Below, piece after piece: positions 8,301 through 18,703 of a stretch of 64,000 bases of DNA; the stretch's first letter is position 1; every line of letters begins with the position of its first letter. A model generated the notes under the pieces. It worked only from the letters and a program-made list of their open reading frames with translations, did no database searches and was not told where the DNA came from. The stretch lies in the NCBI GenBank assembly GCA_002419215.1, contig DIFQ01000001.1:1-64000 (forward strand), read 5' to 3'. Made by a program: the position numbers and the translations under genes. The DNA is from Syntrophaceae bacterium UBA5744 (GTDB lineage Bacteria; Desulfobacterota; Syntrophia; Syntrophales; UBA2192).

Positions 8301-9616
8301 TTCAGCCTGTCGTCCTCGATTCGGATGCGCACCGTTTTCCCTTTGAGGACAGCGAGCCGGTCAATCTCCTTCAGGGCCGCTCGCATGTCCTTCTCCCGGG
8401 ACTCGTGGGTCGTCATGACGACGGGGACGGAGCCCGCCTTGTCCTGCGCCCTGCCCTTCTGGATGACGGCGGCAATGCTGATGTTGTGCTTCCCGAGAAT
8501 CCCCGAGATTTTCGAGAGCACGCCGGGCCGGTCCAGGGCGGAGAAACGGAAGTAGTAGTTCGTGACGATCTCGTCCATCGGCATCAGCTCGATGTCTTCA
8601 ATCTTGTCTTCCGAGAGGGAGCGCGACGGGATGCGGCGCGCAATCCCCTTCAGGATGTCCCGGGCAATGTCGATCAGGTCGGCAACGACGGCGCTTGCCG
8701 TCGGCATCATGCCGGAGCCCTGGCCGTACAGGAATACCGGGCCCGATGCGTCTCCGCGGATGTGCAGTGCGTTATAGTTGCCGTTCACGCTCGACAGCAG
8801 GTGATCGAAGGGGATCATGGTGGGGTGGATCCGCGCCTCGATGGCTCCGCCCCGCTCCACGGCAATGGCCAGCAGCTTGATCTTGTAGCCCAGTTCCTTG
8901 GCAAACTCGATATCCTGCTGGCTCACTCCCGTGATGCCCTCCCGGTAGATGTCCTCCAGCTTCACCTTCTTGCCGTAGGACAGGGCCAGCACGATCCCCA
9001 GCTTGTGAGCCGTGTCGATTCCCTCCACGTCGAAGGTGGGGTCCGCCTCGGCGAAACCCAGGGTCTGGGCCTCGCGGAGCACCGTTTTGAAATTCTTCCC
9101 CTCGTCGGTCATTTTTGTGAGGATGTAGTTCGTCGTGCCGTTGAGAATGCTGAAGATGGAGCGGACCCGGTTGGCCGCCAGGCTCTCCCGGAGGGTCTTG
9201 ATGACGGGTATGGTGCCCCCGACGCTTGCTTCGAAACCGATGTCGACCCCGTGCCGTTCGGCAGCCTTGAAGATCTCGTTTCCGTAAGTGGCCAGCAGGG
9301 CCTTGTTCGCCGTCACCACGTGCTTTCCCTGCCGGATGGCCTCGAGGATGAAGCTTTTCGCCGGCTCGTAACCTCCGACGAGCTCGATGACGATGGAGAT
9401 CTCGGGGTCGTTCAGGATGGCTTTGGCGTCCTTCGTCAGGAGCTTCCTGTCCACCGCAACCGGACGGGGCGTCTTCAAATCGAGATCGGCAATCCTCTTG
9501 ATGACGATTCTCGCCCCCAGGCGCTCCTCGATGAGGCTGCCGTTTTCCATGAGCAGCTTCACGGCGCCGGCGCCGATGTTGCCGAAGCCGATCAGCCCTG
9601 CAAAGATGGTTTTCAT
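8297..9616 (-). CDS. hom: Homoserine dehydrogenase
   Basis: The 439-residue enzyme reduces aspartate semialdehyde to homoserine for threonine and methionine synthesis. Its N-terminal Rossmann domain begins GLIGFGNIGAGAV. The substrate domain includes TANKALLATYG, the NGTTNYIL motif and GFAEADPTFDVEGID. A C-terminal ACT domain (about residues 355-435) suggests feedback control, as in other long Hom proteins. The upstream aspartate semialdehyde dehydrogenase (asd) is also in the window at 53768-54787. It is the first gene of the six-gene operon that ends at iorB and is driven by a near-consensus promoter at 9756-9783. Confidence 0.96.
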   Translation of the reverse strand: MKTIFAGLIGFGNIGAGAVKLLMENGSLIEERLGARIVIKRIADLDLKTPRPVAVDRKLLTKDAKAILNDPEISIVIELVGGYEPAKSFILEAIRQGKHVVTANKALLATYGNEIFKAAERHGVDIGFEASVGGTIPVIKTLRESLAANRVRSIFSILNGTTNYILTKMTDEGKNFKTVLREAQTLGFAEADPTFDVEGIDTAHKLGIVLALSYGKKVKLEDIYREGITGVSQQDIEFAKELGYKIKLLAIAVERGGAIEARIHPTMIPFDHLLSSVNGNYNALHIRGDASGPVFLYGQGSGMMPTASAVVADLIDIARDILKGIARRIPSRSLSEDKIEDIELMPMDEIVTNYYFRFSALDRPGVLSKISGILGKHNISIAAVIQKGRAQDKAGSVPVVMTTHESREKDMRAALKEIDRLAVLKGKTVRIRIEDDRLK

Positions 9617-9755
9617 GTCTTGAGCTCCCTAAAAATGGCTGAAGGAAAATGGCCGTAAGGAAAAGCACCCCATTCCGTGAGGCCTGAAACCTTTTCCCCC
9701 TGTTCCTGTGCCCCTTGCCCGAAACGGGGCTGGAAGCGGAAAAACAAAGAAATTG

Positions 9756-9783
9756 ATTATAGTGAAAATGATTGGTTTGTCAA
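9756..9783 (-). promoter_or_regulatory. Sigma-70 promoter of the hom operon
   Basis: On the minus strand a perfect TTGACA (9778-9783) is followed after 16 bases by a perfect TATAAT (9756-9761). It lies just after the recG stop codon and would give a leader of about 130 bases before hom. A small CCCCG/CGGGG hairpin is visible in the leader, but no leader peptide or terminator was recognised. Confidence 0.85.
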
Positions 9784-9799
9784 AACAAATCCGCGTGCT

Positions 9800-12274
9800 T
9801 CAGGCCGTCCGGGCCAGTTCGAGCCGCCCTTCCCACTTCCACAGCAGGACCTCTCTCAGCGCGGCGTGCTCGGACCGATTGAGGCGCGGGTCCTTCTCGA
9901 CAAGCCGGAAGGCCTCCATCCGGGCGTCGTTGAGGAGCCGTCCGTCGCGCAGGATGTTGGCCACCCGGAAATCGGGGAATCCCGACTGTCGCGTACCCAT
10001 GAACTCTCCCGGCCCGCGGATCTCGAGATCCGCCTCGGCGATCCGGAATCCGTCATGGGTCTGCTCCATGATCCGGAGTCGTTTGCGCGCGTTCTCCGTC
10101 CCCCTGGCGCCCGTCATCAGGATACAGTAGGAGGCAATATCGCTGCGGCCGACCCTGCCCCGGAGCTGGTGAAGCTGTGCGAGCCCGAAGCGCTCGGCGT
10201 GTTCGATCACCATGAGGGAGGCCTGGGGAATGTCGATTCCGACCTCGATCACGGTGGTCGATACCAGGATGTCGAGCCGGCGTTCGTTGAAGGCCTTCAT
10301 GATCCCGTCCTTTTCCGGTCCCTTCATTCTTCCGTGAACGAGACCGATGCGAAGCTCCGGGAACACGTCCTTCTTCATGTGCTCGGCCATCCGCGTGGCA
10401 TCCTTGAGATCGAGGGCCTCCGATTCCGTGACGAGCGGATAGACGATGAAGACCTGGTTTCCTTTGGCGATCTCCTTCCGGACGATTTCGTAGACGCGGG
10501 GCCGTTCCTTTTCGAAGAATACCTTCGTCTTGACGGGTTTTTTGCCGGGCGGCATCTCGTCGATGACGGAGATGTCCAGGTCCCCGTACACGGTCATGGC
10601 CAGCGTTCGCGGGATCGGGGTTGCCGTCATGACCAGCACGTCCGGGTTCAAACCCTTGGCGCGCAGCGCCGCGCGCTGCACGACGCCGAAACGGTGCTGC
10701 TCGTCGACGACGACCAGGCCGAGCTTTCGGAATCCCACTGCCTCCTGGATGAGCGCGTGGGTGCCGACGACAATGTGAATCTCTCCCGCCTCGATCTGCC
10801 GGACGATTTCTCTCTTCTCCCCGGGGCGGGTGCCCCCCAGCAGCATCACCGCTTTCATCCCCAGGGTGTCGGCCCATCGCCCGATGTTTCGGAAATGCTG
10901 CTCGGCAAGGATTTCCGTCGGCGCCATGATGGCCGCCTGGTAGCCGCTTTCGCAGGCCGTCAGCATTGCCGCCATGGACACGACGGTCTTGCCGCTCCCC
11001 ACGTCCCCCTGCAGCAGGCGGTGCATGGGGGAAGGCCTCGCCATGTCGGAGCGGATCTCTCCGATCACGCGCTTTTGCGCCTCGGTCAGCCCGAAGGGCA
11101 GGATGGAAAGAAAGCGGTCCGAAAGCTCTCCTTCCGTCCGAAAGGCGATCCCCTCTTCGAGCACGTTCCCCTTGTGCTTGAGGGCCATGGCCAGCTCGAA
11201 ATAGAACAGCTCGTCGAAGATGAGACGCTTGTGCGCCGTCGAGCTCATGTCGTTGAGCAGGCGGATATCCTCTTCCTGCCCGGGGAAATGGACGGTGCGA
11301 ATCGCATCGATGATGTCGACGAGTCCCTGCCTGTCGCAGATGTCGCGGGGGATCGGCCCCGGGACAAATCGCGCATACTCCTCGACGGCGTGCAGGAGAA
11401 TGCGGCGCAGGTGTTTCTGCCCGAGTCCCTCCGTTTCGGAGTAGACGGGGACAATCCGCCTGAAATGCAGATGCGTGTCCTCTCCCTCTTCGAGGACTTC
11501 GAAATCGGGATGGGTCATCTCGAGCTGGAACTGGAACAGGCGGGCATCGCCCGTGACGATGACCCGGAGGCCCGGCTTGAAGGCATTGCGAAGATAGGTG
11601 AAGCTGCCCTTGAACCACTTGGCCTTCAGCGTGCCCGAGTCATCCCTCAGCACGACCTCGAAGACCTTCCTCCTCTTGTAGGGGTGGATCTCCGCCCGGA
11701 CGACATCGCCGATGACGGTTTCCTTTTTACCGACCTCGACCTCTGCGATCGTTTTGACAAAACGCCTGTCTTCGTATTTTCTCGGGAGGAAATAAAGCAG
11801 GTCCTCCACCGTGTTGAGCCCTTTGCGCGAAAGAAGCTGTCCCACCTTGGGTCCCACCCCTTTTACGAACTGGGCCTGCCGGGTCAACTTCCCGACAGCC
11901 GTGTCGAGGGATTCTTTCAAGTCCCGCTTCACCCCCTCGGGCGGTCGCTGGTAGCCGGGCTCCGACCATTCGGCCAGGAGGGATTTCATCGTGTCGAGCC
12001 GGGCGAGCCCCCCGGAGACCCTTCCCTGTTTTTCCTCGAGGGGCGCCTTTTCGAAACCGGAAAAGAGATCATCCATCTGTGCCAGGAGATCCTCGAGGCG
12101 GGCAACATCGCCCGGGTGCGTCACCCTCTGCCGGACCCTGTCCCGGAGTTCGGCGATTTTGCGGCGCAGGGGAACTTCCAGGTCCCGCACGATGGCCAGG
12201 TTCCGGAAGGCATTGCCGGCCGAGAACCGCAGGGGGTTTTCGATCTTCTCCAGGGCCTGTTTCAGGGTTTCCAT
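9800..12274 (-). CDS. recG: ATP-dependent DNA helicase RecG
   Basis: The protein of about 824 residues is the branch-migrating helicase that remodels stalled forks and Holliday junctions. It has an N-terminal extension, a wedge/OB domain (VKGVGPKVGQLLSRKG onward) and helicase motifs LLQGDVGSGKTVVS (Walker A), VVDEQHRFGVVQR (DEQH), VMTATPIPRTLAM, GLVHGRMKG and QLRGRVGRS. I chose the ATG at 12274 (METLKQALEKIENP), which has an AAGGGA ribosome site upstream. The open frame extends 43 codons further, but that extension looks non-coding. It is divergent from purM and upstream of the hom promoter. Confidence 0.95.
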   Translation of the reverse strand: METLKQALEKIENPLRFSAGNAFRNLAIVRDLEVPLRRKIAELRDRVRQRVTHPGDVARLEDLLAQMDDLFSGFEKAPLEEKQGRVSGGLARLDTMKSLLAEWSEPGYQRPPEGVKRDLKESLDTAVGKLTRQAQFVKGVGPKVGQLLSRKGLNTVEDLLYFLPRKYEDRRFVKTIAEVEVGKKETVIGDVVRAEIHPYKRRKVFEVVLRDDSGTLKAKWFKGSFTYLRNAFKPGLRVIVTGDARLFQFQLEMTHPDFEVLEEGEDTHLHFRRIVPVYSETEGLGQKHLRRILLHAVEEYARFVPGPIPRDICDRQGLVDIIDAIRTVHFPGQEEDIRLLNDMSSTAHKRLIFDELFYFELAMALKHKGNVLEEGIAFRTEGELSDRFLSILPFGLTEAQKRVIGEIRSDMARPSPMHRLLQGDVGSGKTVVSMAAMLTACESGYQAAIMAPTEILAEQHFRNIGRWADTLGMKAVMLLGGTRPGEKREIVRQIEAGEIHIVVGTHALIQEAVGFRKLGLVVVDEQHRFGVVQRAALRAKGLNPDVLVMTATPIPRTLAMTVYGDLDISVIDEMPPGKKPVKTKVFFEKERPRVYEIVRKEIAKGNQVFIVYPLVTESEALDLKDATRMAEHMKKDVFPELRIGLVHGRMKGPEKDGIMKAFNERRLDILVSTTVIEVGIDIPQASLMVIEHAERFGLAQLHQLRGRVGRSDIASYCILMTGARGTENARKRLRIMEQTHDGFRIAEADLEIRGPGEFMGTRQSGFPDFRVANILRDGRLLNDARMEAFRLVEKDPRLNRSEHAALREVLLWKWEGRLELARTA

Positions 12275-12458
12275 GAATTGATGTCCCTTGCCGATTCTGC
12301 AATGGCTTCCTGTCGCGATCCGACCTCGCCCATGCCGCATCAGACAATCCCGATGAATGCGGAACGTCCCGATATGGTTATCAAAGTTCCTCTCTTTTCT
12401 CAAGGACCGAGTTGTCCCCGGCGCACCGATTCGACCCCCCCGTCGGCACAGGATCGCA

Positions 12459-12487
12459 TTGACTTATCAGATGTTTTCGGTTATGTT
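12459..12487 (+). promoter_or_regulatory. Candidate promoter for purM-purN
   Basis: TTGACT (12459-12464) is separated by 17 bases from TATGTT (12482-12487), 71 bases upstream of the purM ATG in the recG-purM divergent region. Confidence 0.5.
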
Positions 12488-12557
12488 GCAACCGGTTTTC
12501 CACCGAATGGTCGCTAATCACCCATTCTATCATTGATTCCACACAACAGGAGCGCTC

Positions 12558-13601
12558 ATGGGGGGGCATATTTCTTACAAGGACTCCGGGGTCGACATCG
12601 ACAAAGGCAACCGGTTTGTGGACGTGATCAAGCCGCTCGTCAAGACGACCTTCCGAAAAGAAGTGATGGGCAATCTCGGCGGATTCGGGGGCCTTTTCCA
12701 CCTCGACAAGGTCAAGTACCGGGACCCCATCCTCGTCGCTTCGACGGACGGTGTCGGGACCAAGCTCAACGTCGCCCGCATGATGAAGCGCTACAACACC
12801 ATCGGCATCGACCTCGTCGCCATGTCCGTCAACGACGTGATCGTGCAGGGTGCGGAGCCCCTCTTTTTCCTCGACTACATCGCCTCAGGCGCCATCGAAG
12901 TCGAAACGGGCAGGCAGCTGGTCGAAGGCGTCGTGAAGGGCTGCAAGGATGCCGGATGCGCCCTGCTGGGCGGGGAAACGGCTGAGATGCCCGGGTTTTA
13001 CGGCGAGGGGGACTACGAGCTGGTGGGCTTCTGCGTCGGCATCGTCGAGGCGGACAAGCTGATCGACGGCTCCCGGGTGGGCATCGGCGACCGGATCATC
13101 GGTCTTGCCTCGAGCGGGATCCACAGCAACGGCCTGTCGCTTGCGCGAAAGGTCTTTTTCGACCGTTGCGGCCTGCAGGCGAACGATCCCGTGGAGGGCT
13201 TGCTCCTGCCGGTCGGCGAGGAGCTTCTCACTCCGACGAGGATCTATGTCCGGAGCATTCTGAACCTGATCAAGAACTTCACCGTGAAGGGGCTGGTCCA
13301 CATCACGGGCGGAGGTTTCTACGACAACATCCCGCGCATCCTGCCCGAGCGCTGCTCGGCCGTGATCCAGCGTGGAAGCTGGCCCGAGCTGCCCATCTTC
13401 CAGGCCATCCGGAAGCAGGGCCAGATCGAAGATGCCGAGATGTTCCGTGTCTTCAACATGGGAATCGGCATGATGATCATCGTGGACAGCGAAGCCGCTC
13501 CGGAGATCATCGAGCGGCTGGGCGCCCTGGGCGAGAAGGCCTATCTGATCGGCTCGATCGAGAAGCGCCAGAAGGATTCCCCGCCCGTGCTGATTTCCTG
13601 A
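12558..13601 (+). CDS. purM: Phosphoribosylformylglycinamidine cyclo-ligase (AIR synthetase)
   Basis: The 347-residue enzyme catalyses ATP-dependent ring closure of FGAM to AIR, the fifth step of purine synthesis. The N-terminus has the family segment GVDIDKGNRFVD. Other hallmarks are STDGVGTKL, the NDVIVQGAEPLFFLDY stretch, LLGGETAEMPGFY, ASSGIHSNG and HITGGGFYDNIPR. The start follows an AGGAG ribosome site with 6-base spacing. purN follows after 22 bases, so the two purine genes form an operon. Confidence 0.97.
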   Translation: MGGHISYKDSGVDIDKGNRFVDVIKPLVKTTFRKEVMGNLGGFGGLFHLDKVKYRDPILVASTDGVGTKLNVARMMKRYNTIGIDLVAMSVNDVIVQGAEPLFFLDYIASGAIEVETGRQLVEGVVKGCKDAGCALLGGETAEMPGFYGEGDYELVGFCVGIVEADKLIDGSRVGIGDRIIGLASSGIHSNGLSLARKVFFDRCGLQANDPVEGLLLPVGEELLTPTRIYVRSILNLIKNFTVKGLVHITGGGFYDNIPRILPERCSAVIQRGSWPELPIFQAIRKQGQIEDAEMFRVFNMGIGMMIIVDSEAAPEIIERLGALGEKAYLIGSIEKRQKDSPPVLIS

Positions 13602-13623
13602 GAAGGCATTCCGGGAGCCATTC

Positions 13624-14289
13624 ATGTCGAAAATCGTAAACCTCGGCGTCCTCGTTTCGGGAAGCGGCTCCAACCTCCAGTCCATCATCGACAACATCGA
13701 AAATGGGAAACTGCCGGCCCGGATCCGCATCATCCTCAGCAACAACCCGGGGGCCTTTGCCCTCGAGAGGGCCCGGAATCACGGCATTCCCTGCGCCGTG
13801 ATCGAGCACGGGGGCTTCGGCAGCCGGGAAGACTACGACCGAAAACTCGTGGATACCCTGAGGGCCCGCGATGTAGACCTCGTCGTGCTTGCCGGTTTCA
13901 TGAGGGTTCTCACGCCTTTTTTCCTCCGGGCCTTCCCCATGCGCGTCATGAACATTCACCCGGCCCTGCTGCCATCCTTTCCCGGCACACACGGCCAGAA
14001 GAAGGCCTTTGATTACGGCGTGAAGTTTTCCGGCTGCACCGTTCACTTCGCCGACGAAGGGGTCGATACGGGGCCCATCATCATCCAGGCCGTTGTCCCC
14101 GTGTACGACGCGGACACGGAGGAGACCCTTTCCCGGCGCATCCTGAAGGAAGAACACCGGATCTACCCGAAGGCGATCAAGCTCTACGCCGAGGGAAAAC
14201 TGCGGGTCGAAGGGCGCAAGGTCCGCGTCCAGGATCACCCGCAGCCCGACGACAGCCCCCGGCATAATCCCCCTGTCACGGATTTCTGA
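13624..14289 (+). CDS. purN: Phosphoribosylglycinamide formyltransferase
   Basis: The 221-residue enzyme transfers the formyl group from 10-formyltetrahydrofolate to GAR. The N-terminal LVSGSGSNLQSIID binds GAR phosphate. The catalytic Asn and His lie in MNIHPALLPSFPGTHG, and the catalytic Asp in FADEGVDTGPI. It is slightly longer than E. coli PurN (212 residues), with a polar C-terminal tail. It is cotranscribed with purM. Confidence 0.96.
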   Translation: MSKIVNLGVLVSGSGSNLQSIIDNIENGKLPARIRIILSNNPGAFALERARNHGIPCAVIEHGGFGSREDYDRKLVDTLRARDVDLVVLAGFMRVLTPFFLRAFPMRVMNIHPALLPSFPGTHGQKKAFDYGVKFSGCTVHFADEGVDTGPIIIQAVVPVYDADTEETLSRRILKEEHRIYPKAIKLYAEGKLRVEGRKVRVQDHPQPDDSPRHNPPVTDF

Positions 14290-14361
14290 ATCGGTCGCTT
14301 GCAGCAGGGCATCCCTGGCCGGGCCTGTTTGAATGAAGAAGTTGAGAAGTGCTGATCGGAT

Positions 14362-14390
14362 TTGACAAGAAGGCCCTCTTTTTGGAAAAT
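14362..14390 (+). promoter_or_regulatory. Candidate promoter for the FAD oxidoreductase and pfk pair
   Basis: A perfect TTGACA (14362-14367) is followed after 17 bases by GAAAAT (14385-14390), 48 bases before the ATG at 14438. The -10 hexamer matches consensus at four positions, so the call is moderate. Confidence 0.4.
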
Positions 14391-14437
14391 AGTTTGATAA
14401 GGAAGAAGCCCCGACCGGGGGCCAGGGATTTCAAACC

Positions 14438-15891
14438 ATGTACGACGTGATCGTGATCGGCAGCGACCTCAGTTCCTTCATCGCCGCGCTGCTGTCGGCC
14501 CGATACGGCCGCAAAACCTTGCTGCTTTCCGAATGCCCGCTCGGTGACAGCCTCTCCCTCTCGGGCTATACCTTCAACATCGATCCCTTCCCCTGGAGCG
14601 GTTTCGGCACCGGCCAGATCTTCACGAAGCTCTACTCCGAGCTCAACATCCCGCTGCCGGACCCTGCGAAGATCTCCCCCCTGAACCCTGCCTTCCAGGT
14701 CGTCCTGCCGGAGCACCGGATCGATTTCTACATCGACCGGGATGCCCTCATCAACGACATCAGCCGGGAATACCCGGATGAAGGCAGGCAGATCGAGAAT
14801 CTCTACCATTCCGTCACCAGGACCTGCGATCTGCTGGACAAGTCCATCCGGGAATCTCTGGAATCGACGGACCGATCCTTCAAGGACCTGATGAAGAACT
14901 GGCTCGACATGCCCTTTTTCATGGGGGACGTCTGGCGGCTGTCGCACAAATTGCGCTCCCTCGACAGGCAGCCTTCCCTGGAAACGATCTTCGATTCGGG
15001 ACTCACCCTGTTCTCGAACCAGTACGTCAACCACGACAAGCCGCTGTCGTCGGCCTATCTTCTGTCGCTGCCCTGGCGCGGTCTATACTATCATTTCGGC
15101 GGCAAGCATCTCCTGATCGGCCAGCTCCGGAAGCGCTTCGAGGAGCTCCGGGGCGAAACGCTCAAAGACTGCGCCATCACGGCCATCCGTGCGGGAGCCA
15201 AGATCGAGGTGGAGATCAAGCCGAAAGGCAAGCCGATCGGCGTCGTGGGACAGGAGCTGATCATCGGCGCAAAGTCCCCGGCTCTGGCGATGCTTTTGTC
15301 GGGGGAAAAGAAGCTTTCGAGGCTCGAGCGAAAATTTCGCAGGGTCGAAACGGCACAATACCCCTTCACGCTGCACATGGGCGTCGACAACCGGGGGCTG
15401 CCGGACCGGATGAGCGAATACGTCATCTTCATTCCGGAGCGCTCGGGGGATACGGTCCAGTCAACGGGCCCCTTCCTGTTTCTGGAATCGAGTGTCGCCG
15501 ACGACGCGGGGCTTGCACCCCTCGGAAAACGGACGCTGACGGCGACGGCGCTTCTGTCCCGCTCCCCGCTGCACATGGATGACGGTGAGTTGAAGGCCAC
15601 CGCAGAGGGCATGATGCGGTCGCTCGAGGGATTCCTGCCTTTCCTGCGGGAAAGCATTGCCTGCATGGACGTGGATCGCTCCATCGAGATATCCCGGCAG
15701 TATCAGCAGGTCGTGAATCCACGGTACCGTTTCCCGGGACCGCATCTTCCCTCTCTGGCGACACTCCCGCTCACCTCCCCGATGCGCAACGTCCGGATCA
15801 CCGGTGGAATAACCTTTGCAGGACTTGGGTTTGAAGGGGAAGTCCTTGCCGGCATGAAGGCGGGCTACCTCGCAGCCGGGGATGCAGAACC

Positions 15892-15895
<4 letters not shown>
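14438..15895 (+). CDS. FAD-dependent oxidoreductase of the phytoene-desaturase-like class
   Basis: The 485-residue protein starts with a dinucleotide-binding beta-alpha-beta unit, MYDVIVIGSDLSSFIAA. It ends with the flavoprotein motif GGITFAGLGFEGEVLAGM that contacts FAD in phytoene desaturase and amine oxidase relatives. The usual GXGXXG is replaced by GSDLSS, a weakened version, so FAD binding is inferred mainly from the overall layout. The substrate is unknown. It overlaps the pfk start by 4 bases (ATGA), so it is coupled to a glycolytic gene. Signal and membrane segments are absent. Confidence 0.6.
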
Positions 15896-17199
<1,304 letters not shown>

Positions 17200-17206
17200 A
17201 AAACAC

Positions 17207-17235
17207 TTGCAATATTCTCAGGGTTGGTTTAGATA
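17207..17235 (+). promoter_or_regulatory. Candidate promoter for rpmB
   Basis: TTGCAA (17207-17212), 17 bases, then TAGATA (17230-17235), 33 bases before the rpmB ATG. Moderate match in the short gap after pfk. Confidence 0.35.
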
Positions 17236-17268
17236 AACGGACTGATTTTCTATTGAGAGGTGTCCGTT

Positions 17269-17463
17269 ATGGCTAGAGTCTGCGATGTCTGTGGCAAGGG
17301 ACCGGTGGTCGGGAACCATGTCAGCCACGCCAACAATAAAACGAAACGGATCTGGTATCCCAACCTCCAGAAGCTCCAGGTCGTTGACGACAAGGGTTCC
17401 GTGAAACGGATGAAGGTCTGCACCCGCTGCCTGCGTTCGGGCTCCGTGCGTAAGGCCTTATAG
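17269..17463 (+). CDS. rpmB: 50S ribosomal protein L28
   Basis: The 64-residue protein MARVCDVCGKGPVVGNHVSH is L28 of the large ribosomal subunit. It is the zinc-binding form: CDVC near the N-terminus and CTRC near the C-terminus give two CXXC pairs. The start is the ATG at 17269, 8 bases after GAGAGG, rather than an in-frame upstream GTG. Its last 6 bases overlap the end of the convergent gene at 17458-18240. Confidence 0.97.
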   Translation: MARVCDVCGKGPVVGNHVSHANNKTKRIWYPNLQKLQVVDDKGSVKRMKVCTRCLRSGSVRKAL

Positions 17464-18240
17464 GCCCCCTCCAAACCCTGCTTTTGCGATCTCCGTGAGC
17501 GTTGCCGACAGGAACTCTTCCCCGTCGGCAACGCTTTCGATTCCCCTCAGCAGAAGATCCCGGACGCCGCTCCTCACCTGCTTCCCGGCAACTCCACCGT
17601 AGAACTTATGGAGGAAGAGGTCCGTCCGGCCCTCGAGGCTCACCGACCGACGCAGGATCTCGTTGCGATACGCGGCCATGCCCTGCATGACGGCGTCCCG
17701 AGCAAGCCTCTCCGGCAGCGAGTAGGCCCAGACCAGTGTGTCTGCCAGACTCTCGAGCCGGTTTTCGAGGGTCCACTCCACAGCTTCCGAAAAGAGCTCC
17801 ACGATCTCCGGGTATCGCCTGAAAACCACCAGGTCCACGGCCATTTCGATGATCAGGTGCGACCGGTAAAGCGCTTCGTCAAGGGGGATCACCCCATTGT
17901 GCTTCCCGTTCATCTCGATCATGCGCGAGGCCAGGGCTGCACCCTTGCGGTAGGCATAGCCTCCCGTTGCGTTCTCATGACGTTCGTGCCCTCGCCGGGT
18001 GATGTAGCCGTAGTGCGACAGATCGTCCACGAGAAGATGGAACTGGATGAAGCGCGCTTTCCCGTGGTCCGGTGGGACGGAGTTGAGGCGCTCCATCCGG
18101 TGGGTCATTTCGGGCGTGATGTCCGGATGAATGGGCAGGATGTCGGGAATCACATTGTAGATGAGGATGTCGAGGTTATCCCGTTGCAGGCGATCGCCGG
18201 CATACTCCTTCAGCAGCCATGTATGCGTGTTGAGCAGCAT
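17458..18240 (-). CDS. Uncharacterised protein with a His/Asp metal-hydrolase-like pattern
   Basis: The 260-residue protein is not recognised with confidence. It has ordered His and Asp clusters: NTHTWLL (residues 4-10), IYNVIPDILPIHPD (27-40), QFHLLVDDLSHYG (66-78), and SHLIIEMAVDLVV in the middle. This resembles the metal ligand spacing of all-helical zinc phospholipase C or HD-type hydrolases, but no family can be named. No signal peptide is visible. It lies 37 bases downstream of the DUF4911 gene, so the two are probably cotranscribed, and it runs into rpmB from the other strand. Confidence 0.6.
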   Translation of the reverse strand: MLLNTHTWLLKEYAGDRLQRDNLDILIYNVIPDILPIHPDITPEMTHRMERLNSVPPDHGKARFIQFHLLVDDLSHYGYITRRGHERHENATGGYAYRKGAALASRMIEMNGKHNGVIPLDEALYRSHLIIEMAVDLVVFRRYPEIVELFSEAVEWTLENRLESLADTLVWAYSLPERLARDAVMQGMAAYRNEILRRSVSLEGRTDLFLHKFYGGVAGKQVRSGVRDLLLRGIESVADGEEFLSATLTEIAKAGFGGGL

Positions 18241-18277
18241 ATCCCTGCGGTCTCATCCGTGCAGAAAGCCCCGTCCT

Positions 18278-18529
18278 TCACGGTTCATTCCCGGCCCCAT
18301 TCTTCCAACCGGGGGTTTCCCGGAAAGGGATCGCCCCCTCCCGCGCCATGGCCTCCAGGACGCTGTCGACGTGCCCTTCGAGGCCGTCGGGAATCGAAAC
18401 CATCACGACGGCTTCCTTCGGGTCGACGGTGGTTACCGTGGCGATCCCGTCATAGCCCTCGATGATGAACTGGAAACGAGCGATGTGACGGGCAGGCAAC
18501 CTGAAAAAACGTTTGCGGCATGCGATCAT
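18278..18529 (-). CDS. DUF4911 family protein
   Basis: The protein of about 83 residues matches DUF4911, a small family of unknown function found in Desulfobacterota and relatives. The core is FRLPARHIARFQFIIEGYDG followed by VVMVSIPDGLEGHVDSVLEAM. I chose the start at 18529 (MIACRKRFFRL), with GGATGA upstream. The frame is open to 18613, but that extension has little coding character. It is transcribed divergently from recJ. Confidence 0.7.
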   Translation of the reverse strand: MIACRKRFFRLPARHIARFQFIIEGYDGIATVTTVDPKEAVVMVSIPDGLEGHVDSVLEAMAREGAIPFRETPGWKNGAGNEP

Positions 18530-18604
18530 GGGCCAAATCATCCAAAATGCTGTAATATCCGTAACATTGGCACGGCCAAAGATCAAGGGGGAATAATTCT
18601 TCTC

Positions 18605-18635
18605 TTGACACAAACCCCGGCACTGCTAATATAAC
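18605..18635 (+). promoter_or_regulatory. Candidate promoter for recJ
   Basis: A perfect TTGACA (18605-18610) lies upstream of TATAAC (18630-18635) with a long 19-base spacer; overlapping AATATA gives a 17-base alternative. It is about 70 bases before the chosen recJ start. Confidence 0.4.
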
Positions 18636-18703
18636 CTTCGGCTCGACTGGCCTGACAAGACAACGAGGGCCGGCGTACAGGCCCCTTGGAAGAACATGTA
18701 CCT

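Noticed and set aside
12275..12403. N-terminal 43-residue extension of RecG
   Set aside because: The open frame continues upstream of 12274, but the extra residues have no conserved character and the ATG at 12274 has a better ribosome site.
9677..12517. A 946-codon open frame on the plus strand antisense to recG
   Set aside because: It mirrors the third-position GC bias of recG, has no recognisable domains, and recG is fully supported by helicase motifs. The same applies to long antisense frames over relA (44481-46754), hom (8405-9658) and others.
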